NCBI GenBank assembly: GCA_030618105.1
Contig: JAUXED010000015.1
Location: forward strand, 1 to 32,652
Source: Bacteroidota bacterium
GTDB lineage: Bacteria; Bacteroidota; Bacteroidia; Bacteroidales; VadinHA17
Length of the DNA stretch: 32,652 bases
Reading direction: 5' to 3'
Shown: in pieces, positions 1 to 9,012 of the stretch
Layout: each line of letters begins with the position of its first letter
How positions within the stretch are numbered: position 1 is the stretch's first letter
Notes under the pieces: model-generated
Seen by the model: only the letters and a program-made list of their open reading frames with translations
Told to the model about the DNA's origin: nothing
The model's database searches: none
Made by a program: the position numbers and the translations under genes

Positions 1-1
1 T

Positions 2-364
2 ATTGAGAGGTCAGGGAAAAGCAAATCTGAATTATATGGAATGTCTAATGAGTGGATGGTAAAAACATTTATAGATGCTCGGAACGTAATTCAATTTTCT
101 AATTTAGAAACAGGAACAATATCTGGGAAATATCTTATGTTTTATTCTCCTCCAAATTCTTTACCAAATTCACCTGAAATAAATTTTTATTCAATTATCA
201 CTATTTATGTTAAAGATAATAATGTGCAAATTAGTGTTGATCCACAAGGGAATTTGCCAAGATATCTCGGTATGGAAATGTATACTATGGAACAAATGAA
301 GAAAGAAGCTGAAGATCTGATAGCATCCTATGAAGATTATATGAAAACATATAAAAAATTTTGA
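2..364 (+). CDS. C-terminal part of a DUF4468-like (TBP-like fold) protein, truncated by the left window edge
   Basis: The frame of the 41..364 ORF is open back to base 2 (IERSGKSKSELYGMSNEWMVKTFIDARNVIQFSNLETGTISGKY...). The pattern 'K-ELY..a..W....f..a.nVIQ....e.G.I.Gk' resembles DUF4468 as I remember it. Confidence 0.6.
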   Translation: MERSGKSKSELYGMSNEWMVKTFIDARNVIQFSNLETGTISGKYLMFYSPPNSLPNSPEINFYSIITIYVKDNNVQISVDPQGNLPRYLGMEMYTMEQMKKEAEDLIASYEDYMKTYKKF

Positions 365-559
365 TAAGAATGACCTTTAAACATCATAGATAAATAGAAA
401 TCTTAACAGAATATTAACCCTATTGATCACCCTGGCCATTTCAGTTTTAAGACGTTCTCAGGGATTAACTAAACACGGTTAATGGTATAAGACCCCGGAA
501 AATCTAATGAATTATATTTCTAAGTGATTTTTTTTATCTTTAAAGTAAAATCTATTACA

Positions 560-1123
560 ATGGAAGGAATATTTACAGAAAATTCATTTTATTATTTTTA
601 TAGCACAGTCCCTCAGGTTTTGGCTGGGGGTATTGCCTTAATTGGCGCATTTTTAATATTTTTTATTACAGAATCAAATAAAAAAATGTTTAAAATTTTA
701 AGGGATACTTGGATTCATATTATAGAAAATCCGGGTTCTAAATTTAGTGATATTAGGGAATGTATTAAAACTGAATACAACATTGATTTATTAGAAATTG
801 AATATATTGAAAAGAAAGAATATAATAGAATAGTTGATAGAATATATAAGTGTTCTAAAGGCAGGGATCAATTTACTAATAGAAATTATAATCAGTTTAA
901 AATAGAATTTTATTTTAAATCTCTTGTAATTAATAGAGGTATTCGGGCAGTTATTTTATCAGGAATTTTAATGGCTATCTCCATATTTATACTTCCCTTT
1001 ATTCAGTATCTTATTAAATGTTTACCACTTGGGATATTTATTACTGTTTTAATAATTGGATTTTCCTGCTATGCAATTTATTTAATTGCAGATGTGGTTG
1101 TAAGTGCCATTCGAAAACTGTAA
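560..1123 (+). CDS. hypothetical membrane protein with one N-terminal and about two C-terminal TM segments
   Basis: ORF 524..1123. The start is more likely the internal ATG at 560 (MEGIFTENSF). Hydrophobic stretches VLAGGIALIGAFLIFFI, AVILSGILMAISIFILPFI and LGIFITVLIIGFSCYAIYLIADVV. Confidence 0.5.
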   Translation: MEGIFTENSFYYFYSTVPQVLAGGIALIGAFLIFFITESNKKMFKILRDTWIHIIENPGSKFSDIRECIKTEYNIDLLEIEYIEKKEYNRIVDRIYKCSKGRDQFTNRNYNQFKIEFYFKSLVINRGIRAVILSGILMAISIFILPFIQYLIKCLPLGIFITVLIIGFSCYAIYLIADVVVSAIRKL

Positions 1124-1245
1124 TTTTTAAATAAACAAAACAAAAAAACCTCTATTTATTAACAGGCAGGTGGTTGTTACCAAATTGTATACCACAAAAG
1201 AAAAAACAGGAACAACAAGTCAATGTAAGTTCCTGTCTGTCAACC

Positions 1246-1262
1246 GTGGGCGATACTGGATT
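1246..1262. repeat. 17-bp direct copy of the tRNA-Val 3' end/flank
   Basis: gtgggcgatactggatt at 1246-1262 is identical to 1443-1459, which is the tRNA 3' end plus 1 nt of flank. Confidence 0.75.
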
Positions 1263-1315
1263 ACTCGCTTGCCTTCCTCCGTCAGGCGGCGCTCGTGATC
1301 CTTTTTGGGGGCCTT

Positions 1316-1444
1316 ACAAAACAATTGACTCCCCCCGCTTCGCTGGTTTTTTTATTCCGCTTAAGCTTTATGCAAGCAAGCTTGCAACAGCTTTGCGCAA
1401 AATAAAAAACCCCGATCAAATGATCGGGGAGTCAATTGTTTTGT
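1316..1444. repeat. 19-bp perfect inverted repeat flanking the tRNA-Val terminator region
   Basis: acaaaacaattgactcccc (1316-1334) is the reverse complement of ggggagtcaattgttttgt (1426-1444). Confidence 0.85.
1404..1429 (-). terminator. Rho-independent terminator of tRNA-Val
   Basis: Perfect hairpin ccccgatca-aa-tgatcgggg (1410-1429), followed on the minus strand by TTTTTT. Confidence 0.8.
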
Positions 1445-1518
1445 GGGCGATACTGGATTCGAACCAGTGACCCCCTGCTTGTAAGGCAGGTGCTCTGAAC
1501 CAGCTGAGCTAATCGCCC
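1444..1518 (-). tRNA. tRNA-Val (anticodon TAC)
   Basis: Reverse complement GGGCGATTAGCTCAGCTGGTTCAGAGCACCTGCCTTACAAGCAGGGGGTCACTGGTTCGAATCCAGTATCGCCCA folds as a cloverleaf: acceptor GGGCGAT/ATCGCCC, anticodon loop CTTACAA, GGTTCGAATCC T-arm. Confidence 0.95.
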
Positions 1519-1575
1519 AAACGGAGTGCAAATATAAACCTCCTTTTTATTTCTGCAAAAAGAAATACAAATTTA

Positions 1576-2865
1576 TTATAATACTTCAGCAACTACAAAA
1601 GTGCTTCCTCCTACAAAGATCATATCCTGTTTGTCCGCCTGTTGCTTTGCTGCATCCAGGGCAGCTTTCACCGTGTCATATAATTCCCCTGCCAGTCCAT
1701 ATTTTGCTGCTTCCTTCTTTAAAATATGACTGTCCAGCCCGCGGGGAATATCAGGTCTGCAAAAATAATAATTGGCTTCTACCGGAAATAATGGAAGGAT
1801 ATTAGCCAGATCTTTATCATTCACCATCCCTATAACCATATGTAAATTTTTCCAGGTAGTCTGCCTGATCTGCTCCATTACCAAAATTAAACCTTCCCTG
1901 TTATGCCCCGTATCACAAACTATCAGCGGTATATTTTCCAATACTTCCCACCTCCCCCGAAATCCGGTATTCTTCCTTATCAGTCTCATTCCTTTATAAA
2001 GCGATTCCCGGCTTATCCTTAATTCTATCTCTTCTAACTTTTCTACTACCTGCAAAGCGGTAATAACATTTCTTTGCTGGTATATTCCGTTCATATCAAT
2101 TTTTAATTCAGGATATCCCTCCCTTCCATTCTTTTCAATATTCATCACCTGCAACCCGTCAAGTGACATGAATGAGTATTCCGAACTAAAATTCCGGTCA
2201 GCAAACACTATTTCGGAACCTGTTTCCCGTGCTTTACCAATAAAAACATGGTCTGTTTCTTTGCCAGTTTCACCTACAATTACCGGAACCCCGGGTTTAA
2301 TTATCCCTGCCTTTTCATAAGCAATTTTTTCCAGGCTGTTGCCAAGATAAATGCTATGATCCATGCCGATATTGGTAATTACTGATAACACAGGGGTAAT
2401 AATATTTGTTGAATCGAGTCTGCCCCCCATACCTGTCTCGATAACAGCTATATTCACTTTTTCATCAGAAAAGTGTTTGAGAGCCATTGCTACGGACATT
2501 TCAAAAAATGATGGTTTGATCTTTTCTAATAATTCCTTGTTTTGCTTAACAAAATTAATAACATTTCGCTCAGGAACAGGCATTCCGTTTACACGCATTC
2601 TTTCACGAAAATCCTTTAAATGCGGAGAAGTATAAAGCCCGGTTCTGAAACCGGCTTCCTGAAGAACAGAAGCAAGAATATGAGCAACAGAACCCTTTCC
2701 GTTTGTTCCTGCAATATGAATAGACCTGAAATTCTTATGCGGATGACCAAAATATTCATCCATTGCCAGGGAATTATCCAGTTTTGCATTATAAGCGATC
2801 TTACCCTGTCTCTGAAACATAGGTAACCGGCTGTATAAATACTCTAAAACCTCGTTGTAATTCAT
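1576..2865 (-). CDS. folC: bifunctional folylpolyglutamate synthase / dihydrofolate synthase
   Basis: Mur ligase-type P-loop GTNGKGSVAHILASVLQEAGFRTGLYTSPHL, then AYEKAGIIKPGVPVIVGE and CDTGHNREGL. Confidence 0.93.
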   Translation of the reverse strand: MNYNEVLEYLYSRLPMFQRQGKIAYNAKLDNSLAMDEYFGHPHKNFRSIHIAGTNGKGSVAHILASVLQEAGFRTGLYTSPHLKDFRERMRVNGMPVPERNVINFVKQNKELLEKIKPSFFEMSVAMALKHFSDEKVNIAVIETGMGGRLDSTNIITPVLSVITNIGMDHSIYLGNSLEKIAYEKAGIIKPGVPVIVGETGKETDHVFIGKARETGSEIVFADRNFSSEYSFMSLDGLQVMNIEKNGREGYPELKIDMNGIYQQRNVITALQVVEKLEEIELRISRESLYKGMRLIRKNTGFRGRWEVLENIPLIVCDTGHNREGLILVMEQIRQTTWKNLHMVIGMVNDKDLANILPLFPVEANYYFCRPDIPRGLDSHILKKEAAKYGLAGELYDTVKAALDAAKQQADKQDMIFVGGSTFVVAEVL

Positions 2866-2876
2866 TACAATAAAAT

Positions 2877-2911
2877 GTTACTGGTTGCTTGTTACTGGTT
2901 TCTGGTTTGAC
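2877..2911. repeat. period-7 tandem array (5 degenerate units: gttactg gttgctt gttactg gtttctg gtttgac)
   Basis: Counted directly in the folC/nitroreductase gap. Confidence 0.65.
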
Positions 2912-2918
2912 AAAAAAA

Positions 2919-3428
2919 TTACCATTTGTTTTTATGGATTCTTTTCGGATCAAAACGAGAGGGCATTGGTTTCTTCTCGGCAGGATAACCAAGAGATATC
3001 AAGGCAAACGGGAATACATGTTCGGGCAGGTGAAAAACATTTCTCATATCTTTCATTCTTTCTACCCTGGGATATACACCCAGCCAGACAGCACCTAATC
3101 CAAGTCCATGGGCTGAAAGTAATAAATTCTGCGTTGCATTGGCACAATCAACAGGCCAATAATCTTTAGTTAATTGAAGTTTTTCATCACCACATACAAG
3201 GATGCCATGACTTGCATCCGAAAGCATTTTTCCATATGGATGTATCTTGCTTAACTTTTTTAAAATCCCGGCATCATCAATCACAATAAAATGCCAGGGT
3301 TGCTGATTCATGGCTGAAGGTGCATACATAGCAGCGTTTAATATGGTATTTATTGAATTTTCCGAAATTTTCTTATCTGTGTATTTCCTAATACTTCTCC
3401 GTGTTAATATTGCTTCCTGAATTTCCAT
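2919..3428 (-). CDS. nitroreductase family protein
   Basis: MEIQEAILTRRSIRKYTDKKIS...AAMYAPSAMNQQPWHFIVIDD...NLLLSAHGLGLGAVWLGVYP. Start moved to the ATG at 3426-3428, because the upstream extension (LSAVEAKTLNSSNLL) does not look like the family. Confidence 0.9.
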   Translation of the reverse strand: MEIQEAILTRRSIRKYTDKKISENSINTILNAAMYAPSAMNQQPWHFIVIDDAGILKKLSKIHPYGKMLSDASHGILVCGDEKLQLTKDYWPVDCANATQNLLLSAHGLGLGAVWLGVYPRVERMKDMRNVFHLPEHVFPFALISLGYPAEKKPMPSRFDPKRIHKNKW

Positions 3429-3520
3429 GATCTTGTTATCAGTTAATAAATTGGAACTATTTAGTGTCTTCGCTTCGACTGCGCTCAGCATAAAAAGTTT
3501 GGATTGGCAGAATGAATAAA

Positions 3521-3624
3521 TGATTAAATGCTAAAATGTTTAAATGCTAAAATGTTTAAATGCTAAAATGTTTAAATGCTAAAATGATTAAATGCTAAAA
3601 TGTTTAAATGTAAGAATGTTTAAA
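3521..3624. repeat. 16-bp tandem repeat, about 6.5 copies (tgtttaaatgctaaaa; also two related 8-mers)
   Basis: Units at 3521, 3537, 3553, 3569, 3585 and 3601, plus a partial at 3617. Units 2-4 are identical. Confidence 0.95.
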
Positions 3625-3798
3625 GTTTTGAATTACTATTTTTTTTTCGACTATTTATTGCTGACTGCTGACTGCCCGCCCGGATGACTCCGGTCGGACG
3701 GGACGACTGATTAATTATGCCTACAAATTAATGAAAAATAATAATTTTTATTACATTTAGCATAATGTAAAGAATATAATAAGAGTTTAGAGTCAACA

Positions 3799-3846
3799 TT
3801 TTTACCTTTTGACCTTTTAACTTTTTGACCTTTTGACTTTTTGACC
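3799..3846. repeat. 8-bp tandem repeat, 6 units (ttttgacc/ttttgact/ttttaact)
   Basis: tttttacc ttttgacc ttttaact ttttgacc ttttgact ttttgacc, ending 16 bp before the phoH ATG at 3863. Confidence 0.9.
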
Positions 3847-3862
3847 TCTTAAAAACTTGAAT

Positions 3863-5191
3863 ATGGCTAAGAAAAAGAAAATATTCATTCTTGATACAAA
3901 CGTATTACTTCACGATTACAAAAGTCTTTACAACTTCCAGGAAAATGATATAATCATCCCCATCGTAGTACTGGAAGAACTGGACAAGTTCAAAAAAGGA
4001 AATAATTTAATAAATTTTCATGCAAGGGAATTTACCCGTGAGTTGGATAAACTTTCAGGAGATCAGCTTTTTACAGATGGTATTTCTTTAGGTAAAAAAA
4101 GAGGAAAACTTTTTATTGAAACAGGAAAAGAATTTTCTAAAATAGTTTCAGAATCTTTCCCCGAAAAAACTCCTGATCACAGGATCCTTGCTATAGCTGA
4201 TTTTATCCGTGAGAAGAACCCTGAAAAGAATGTTGCATTAATTACCAAGGATATTAACCTGAGGATGAAAGCCAAGTCGCTTGGGATCCAGGCTCAGGAT
4301 TATGAAACTGACAAAGTTGCCAATATTGACGACCTTTATAAAGGGATAACAACTCTGGAAAACCTGGATAGCGACCTTATTTCAAAATTATACAAGAATA
4401 ATGAAGGAATCCCGGTAGAAGAATTTACTCAAATTATAAAACCACGACCGCACCAATATTTCATTCTTAAAAGCGATAAATCAAGTGCTCTTGCACATTA
4501 CAATCCATCCAATGATCATATCAACCGTATTGAAAAATTACCGGCATACGGTATTGATCCTCGCAATGCTGAGCAAACTTTCTCTATTGACGCCCTGACA
4601 CGACAAGAAATACAACTTGTAGCACTCACCGGCAAAGCAGGTACCGGTAAAACTTTGCTTGCGCTTGCTGCTGCCATGCATCAACGAAAAAATTATAAGC
4701 AAATATTTCTTGCCCGGCCGATTGTACCTCTTGCTAACAGGGATCTCGGATATCTGCCCGGTGATGTCCAGGAAAAGCTTGACCCTTATATGCAACCATT
4801 GCATGATAATCTTACAGTGATCAAACACAAGTTTAACCAGAACAGCAATGAATATCAGAGAATAGAAGAAATGTTAAAGGAGGAGAAGCTATTGATAACC
4901 CCTCTGGCATACATTAGGGGCAGAAGTTTGTCAAAGATATTTTTTATTGTTGACGAAGCCCAGAACCTTACACCACATGAAGTCAAAACCATTATTACCA
5001 GAGCAGGAGAAGGAACAAAGCTGGTCTTCACCGGAGATATAGAGCAAATTGACTCCCCCTACCTCGATACAGGATCCAATGGACTTACATATCTCACCGA
5101 CAAAATGCGCGGGCAGGAAATTTTTGCACATGTAAATCTTGTGAAAGGAGAAAGAAGCTTCCTTGCTGAATTAGCCAGTAAACTTTTATAA
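3863..5191 (+). CDS. PIN domain + PhoH family ATPase (YlaK/PhoH2-like)
   Basis: N-terminal PIN motif IFILDTNVLLHDYKSL...VVLEELDKFK; PhoH P-loop ALTGKAGTGKTLLALAAA, FFIVDEAQNLTPHEVKTIITRAGEGTKLVFTGDIEQID. ATG at 3863 preferred over the TTG at 3857. Confidence 0.93.
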   Translation: MAKKKKIFILDTNVLLHDYKSLYNFQENDIIIPIVVLEELDKFKKGNNLINFHAREFTRELDKLSGDQLFTDGISLGKKRGKLFIETGKEFSKIVSESFPEKTPDHRILAIADFIREKNPEKNVALITKDINLRMKAKSLGIQAQDYETDKVANIDDLYKGITTLENLDSDLISKLYKNNEGIPVEEFTQIIKPRPHQYFILKSDKSSALAHYNPSNDHINRIEKLPAYGIDPRNAEQTFSIDALTRQEIQLVALTGKAGTGKTLLALAAAMHQRKNYKQIFLARPIVPLANRDLGYLPGDVQEKLDPYMQPLHDNLTVIKHKFNQNSNEYQRIEEMLKEEKLLITPLAYIRGRSLSKIFFIVDEAQNLTPHEVKTIITRAGEGTKLVFTGDIEQIDSPYLDTGSNGLTYLTDKMRGQEIFAHVNLVKGERSFLAELASKLL

Positions 5192-5196
5192 ATTTG
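5189..5196 (+). promoter_or_regulatory. candidate Bacteroidetes -7 element (TAnnTTTG) upstream of the SixA-like gene
   Basis: taaatttg, 23 bp before the ATG at 5219. No clear -33 TTTG at ideal spacing. Confidence 0.3.
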
Positions 5197-5218
5197 CACA
5201 AAAAAAGGGAATATTGAT

Positions 5219-5725
5219 ATGGGAAAAAAAATATTTATAGTAAGGCATAGTAAATCCGACTGGAGTGCTCCTGACATACCTGATATTGACCGGTCACTTA
5301 AACCACGGGGTGTTCGGGATGCTTACAAGATGGCTGAATTGTTAAAACAAAAAAAAGAACATGCAGATTTTATTATTTCCAGTCCTGCCACCAGAGCCAT
5401 ACATACTGCAATCATCTTTTCAAGGATTTTACAAATTCCTGAAAAAAACATTTTAATTGAATATGAATTATATATGGCTGATTCTGAATCGATAAAAAAA
5501 TACTGCCATAAAATATCAGATGATTATAATAAAGTTATGATCTTCGGACATAACCCCGGACTTACAACTTTTACAAATAAGTTTACACCCGGTGAAATTA
5601 ACAATGTACCAACCTCCGGTCTTGTAATTCTTGATTTTGATTGTAACTCATGGAAGGATATTGATCCGGGAGTCTTAAAGAACCATTTCTTCGACTATCC
5701 TAAAAAACACAGGATATTGAGGTAA
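5219..5725 (+). CDS. SixA-like histidine phosphatase
   Basis: IFIVRHSKSDWSAPDIPDIDRSLKPRGVRDAYKMAELL; VMIFGHNPGLTTF. RHG/phosphoglycerate mutase-like motifs. Confidence 0.88.
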   Translation: MGKKIFIVRHSKSDWSAPDIPDIDRSLKPRGVRDAYKMAELLKQKKEHADFIISSPATRAIHTAIIFSRILQIPEKNILIEYELYMADSESIKKYCHKISDDYNKVMIFGHNPGLTTFTNKFTPGEINNVPTSGLVILDFDCNSWKDIDPGVLKNHFFDYPKKHRILR

Positions 5726-5836
5726 TATTCTCCGGGAACTCGAACAAAAAGAAGATTACCTGATAAATAAGAAACACCTATATATGTTACGGCTTGCGGG
5801 TTACGAATTCACGAGTTGTGGATTTTATAATGAACC

Positions 5837-7135
5837 ATGAAAAGAAAAAATATCGCATATTTTACTCTTGGATGTAAACTTAACTTTTCAGAAACATCAT
5901 ATATTGCAAAAAAACTTGAAGAAGAAGGTTACAATCAGGTATCGTTTAATCAAAAAGCTGATTATTATGTAATACATACCTGTACTGTAACACAAGCTGC
6001 CGATCGTAAAAGCAGACAATTAATACGAAAGATCAGCAGGAAGAATCCTGAAGCGGTTATTGTTGCTATGGGTTGTTATGCCCAGGTAAAACCTGAAGAA
6101 CTTACTTCTATCGGGGTAGTTGATATAATACTTGGTACTGCTGAAAAATTTAATCTTGGAAATTACCTTAAGAACTATAAAAAAGGGCAACCACACATTA
6201 TCAGTATAAACCCTATAGAAAAAGCTAATTCGTTTAATCCGGCTTATTCGGGATCAGAGCGAACCAGGTCATTTTTGAAGATCCAGGATGGTTGCGACTA
6301 TACATGCACCTATTGCACCATACCTCTTGCACGTGGTAAAAGCAGAAGTCCTTATATTAAAGATATAATATCGCAGGCAAAAATTATTGCCGGTAAAGGA
6401 GTAAAGGAAATTATACTTACAGGTGTGAATATTGGTGATTTTGGCAAATTAACAGGTGAATCATTCCTTGATCTGCTGAAAAAACTTGACAAAGTTCAGG
6501 GTATAAACCGGTTCAGGATTTCATCGATCGAACCCAATTTACTTGAGGATGATATTATAAATTTCGTAACCCGGTCAAACCGGATTGCCCCCCATTTCCA
6601 CATACCGTTACAATCAGGATCTGACAGGATACTTAAGTTGATGCAAAGAAGATATACCACTGATCTATTCCAAAAACGCATTTCTTCAATAAGAAAAACA
6701 CTTCCTGAAGCAGGTATCGGAATCGATGTAATTACAGGGTTCCCCGGCGAAACAGATTTTGATTTTACTCAAACATACGAATTTCTGGATCAACTGGATA
6801 TTTCTTACCTTCATATTTTCACCTATTCCGACAGAATTAATACAAAAGCGGTGATTATGAAAGACAAAGTTGATCCGGCTATAAAAGAAAAAAGGAGTAA
6901 ACTGCTACATAAATTATCTGAAAAGAAAAGAATAGCATTTTATAGTAACCAACCGGGAAAAATTGCCAGTGCATTATTTGAAGCTAAAAAGTACAATGGG
7001 CGTATGTCGGGTTATACCGGAAATTATATTAAGGTTGAAAAGCCATTCGATATTAATGATATTGGTTCGGTACTAAAAGTCAGATTGCTGGATATTAATG
7101 AAAATGGTAATGTTAATGTAGAAGTTATTGAATAA
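5837..7135 (+). CDS. mtaB: tRNA (N6-threonylcarbamoyladenosine(37)-C2)-methylthiotransferase MtaB
   Basis: YFTLGCKLNFSETSYIAKKLEEEGY, IHTCTVTQAADRKSRQ, MGCYAQVKPEE; radical SAM CDYTCTYCTIPLARGKSRS; HIPLQSGSDRILKLMQRRYT. Confidence 0.92.
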   Translation: MKRKNIAYFTLGCKLNFSETSYIAKKLEEEGYNQVSFNQKADYYVIHTCTVTQAADRKSRQLIRKISRKNPEAVIVAMGCYAQVKPEELTSIGVVDIILGTAEKFNLGNYLKNYKKGQPHIISINPIEKANSFNPAYSGSERTRSFLKIQDGCDYTCTYCTIPLARGKSRSPYIKDIISQAKIIAGKGVKEIILTGVNIGDFGKLTGESFLDLLKKLDKVQGINRFRISSIEPNLLEDDIINFVTRSNRIAPHFHIPLQSGSDRILKLMQRRYTTDLFQKRISSIRKTLPEAGIGIDVITGFPGETDFDFTQTYEFLDQLDISYLHIFTYSDRINTKAVIMKDKVDPAIKEKRSKLLHKLSEKKRIAFYSNQPGKIASALFEAKKYNGRMSGYTGNYIKVEKPFDINDIGSVLKVRLLDINENGNVNVEVIE

Positions 7136-7144
7136 TTAACCTAA

Positions 7145-7179
7145 AGAGCAGAGAGCAAAGAGCGGAGAGCAGAGGAGAG
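7145..7179. repeat. period-7 tandem array (agagcag agagcaa agagcgg agagcag aggagag)
   Basis: Counted directly; lies just downstream of mtaB. Confidence 0.7.
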
Positions 7180-7245
7180 TTAAGAAGTAAGGAATATAGG
7201 TGAAAAAAAGTAATATATCAGAAAATAAAACGATAAATCTATATT

Positions 7246-8040
7246 ATGGATATTGAAATAATTTGCAGGGAAACATGCAGAATTGCCAGAGAAGCAGGTG
7301 AATTTATTCGTGGTGAAAGCTCGAGATTTTTTACCGGGGATATCGAAACGAAAGGAAAACATGATTATGTCACTTATGTTGACAGGAATGCTGAAAAGAA
7401 AATTGTAAGCAACCTTGAAAAATTATTGCCAGGTGCCGGTTTTATCGCAGAAGAGGGTACTATTAAAAAGCGAGGAAAAACCTATAATTGGATTGTTGAT
7501 CCACTTGATGGCACTACCAATTTTATTCACGGTCTCCCGCCCTATTCTGTTAGCATAGCCCTAATGGATAAAAAAGAAATAATCCTTGGTGTGATATATG
7601 AAATTGGCTTTGATGAATGTTTCTTCACCTGGAAAGATTGTCCGGCTTATTTAAACGGTGAAGAAATTAATGTTAGCAAAATAGCGAAAGTAACTGACTC
7701 ATTGCTGGCAACAGGTTTCCCTTTTTCGAATTATGACCGCTTTGATCAATTTATTGAGTCGTTAAAATATTTTATGCGGAATTCGCATGGGATAAGACGT
7801 ATGGGATCTGCAGCAGTAGATCTGGCATACACTGCCTGCGGACGTTTTGATGCTTTCTGGGAATATAACCTTAATCCATGGGACATTGCTGCCGGCATAA
7901 TAATTTTGCAAAATGCAGGAGGAAAAGTCTCTGATTTTTCAGGTGGAAATAATTTTCTCTTCGGAAAGGAAATTGTTGCAGGAAATCCTTATCTTTTTGA
8001 AGAATTTCTGGAGCATGTCCGCAAATTCATGGTCGAATAA
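7246..8040 (+). CDS. inositol monophosphatase family protein (SuhB-like)
   Basis: FIAEEGTIKKRGKTYNWIVDPLDGTTNFIHGLPPYSVSIAL and NPWDIAAGIIILQNAGGKVSDFSGG are hallmark motifs. Confidence 0.92.
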   Translation: MDIEIICRETCRIAREAGEFIRGESSRFFTGDIETKGKHDYVTYVDRNAEKKIVSNLEKLLPGAGFIAEEGTIKKRGKTYNWIVDPLDGTTNFIHGLPPYSVSIALMDKKEIILGVIYEIGFDECFFTWKDCPAYLNGEEINVSKIAKVTDSLLATGFPFSNYDRFDQFIESLKYFMRNSHGIRRMGSAAVDLAYTACGRFDAFWEYNLNPWDIAAGIIILQNAGGKVSDFSGGNNFLFGKEIVAGNPYLFEEFLEHVRKFMVE

Positions 8041-8059
8041 GAAAACAAGATAATCAAGT

Positions 8060-8944
8060 ATGTCAGCTATACTTTTCTATATTGCTTATGGGTTTTTATG
8101 GTTATTAACCCTGCTTTCTATGCCGGTCTTATACCTGAAATCTGACTTCTTATATTTTATCATATTTCATATTATAGGATACCGAAAGAAAGTAGTTTAT
8201 AGAAACCTTCAAAACGCTTTCCCGGATAAGGATAAGGACGAAATAGACAAAATAGCCCGCAAATTTTACAAGCATTTTTGTGATGTTATACTTGAAACAC
8301 TTAAAGAATTACATATGTCTGAAGCAGAAATGATGAAAAGGGTCAGGTACATTAATTCTGAATTAATAAATAAATATTTCAGCCAGAAAAGAAGTATAAT
8401 AGCCGTTGTTGCACATTACTGCAACTGGGAATGGCTTACAGGTTTCTCTCTTCAGACACCATATCACGGAGCATCACTATTTAAACCGCTGAATAACAAG
8501 CAATTTAATAAAGTATTTTGTAATATGCGCAGCAAATTCGGAACGGAAATGATTCCGATGAAACAGGCACTCCGTTCTATTATAAAAAATAAGCGTGAAA
8601 ACAGACTAACAATAAACTGCTACATTTCTGATCAAAGCCCGGTAAGAGAAGAATTGGATTTCTTCACCCGTTTTCTTAACCAGGACACTGCAGTTTTTAT
8701 GGGTATTGAAAAATTAGCTGTGAAATTCAATTTCCCTGTAGTATATTTCAAAATGAAAAAAATTAAACGTGGTTATTATGAGGTTGAAATAATAAACATA
8801 ACTGAAAAACCTAAAGAAACAGCGCCAAATGAAATAACCGAAAAGCATGTGAGATTACTGGAGGAAACAATTTTGGAAGAACCGGCTTTCTGGTTATGGT
8901 CGCATCGCAGATGGAAGTTTAAACCTACGGATAAGATAATATGA
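8060..8944 (+). CDS. LpxL/HtrB-like lysophospholipid/lipid A acyltransferase (copy 1)
   Basis: HX4E motif AHYCNWEW; 'GYRKKVVYRNLQNAFPDK...RKFYKHF'; DQSP; C-terminal FWLWSHRRWKFKP. Confidence 0.88.
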   Translation: MSAILFYIAYGFLWLLTLLSMPVLYLKSDFLYFIIFHIIGYRKKVVYRNLQNAFPDKDKDEIDKIARKFYKHFCDVILETLKELHMSEAEMMKRVRYINSELINKYFSQKRSIIAVVAHYCNWEWLTGFSLQTPYHGASLFKPLNNKQFNKVFCNMRSKFGTEMIPMKQALRSIIKNKRENRLTINCYISDQSPVREELDFFTRFLNQDTAVFMGIEKLAVKFNFPVVYFKMKKIKRGYYEVEIINITEKPKETAPNEITEKHVRLLEETILEEPAFWLWSHRRWKFKPTDKII

Positions 8945-8967
8945 TATATTCATGCAATTAAAAAAAA

Positions 8968-8988
8968 CTCGTAACCCGTAACCCGTAA
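8968..8988. repeat. period-7 tandem array (ctcgtaa cccgtaa cccgtaa)
   Basis: Counted directly in the gap between the two acyltransferase genes. Confidence 0.6.
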
Positions 8989-9012
8989 CAATTTAATCAT
9001 TCAACTGAACTT

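Noticed and set aside
1174-1470. 98-aa ORF over the tRNA-Val region
   Set aside because: Overlaps the tRNA 3' end, its terminator and the repeat; composition is typical of a spurious repeat-derived ORF.
3521-3624. CRISPR array
   Set aside because: The 16-bp units are directly contiguous with no spacers, and there are no cas genes in the window. The other arrays also lack spacers.
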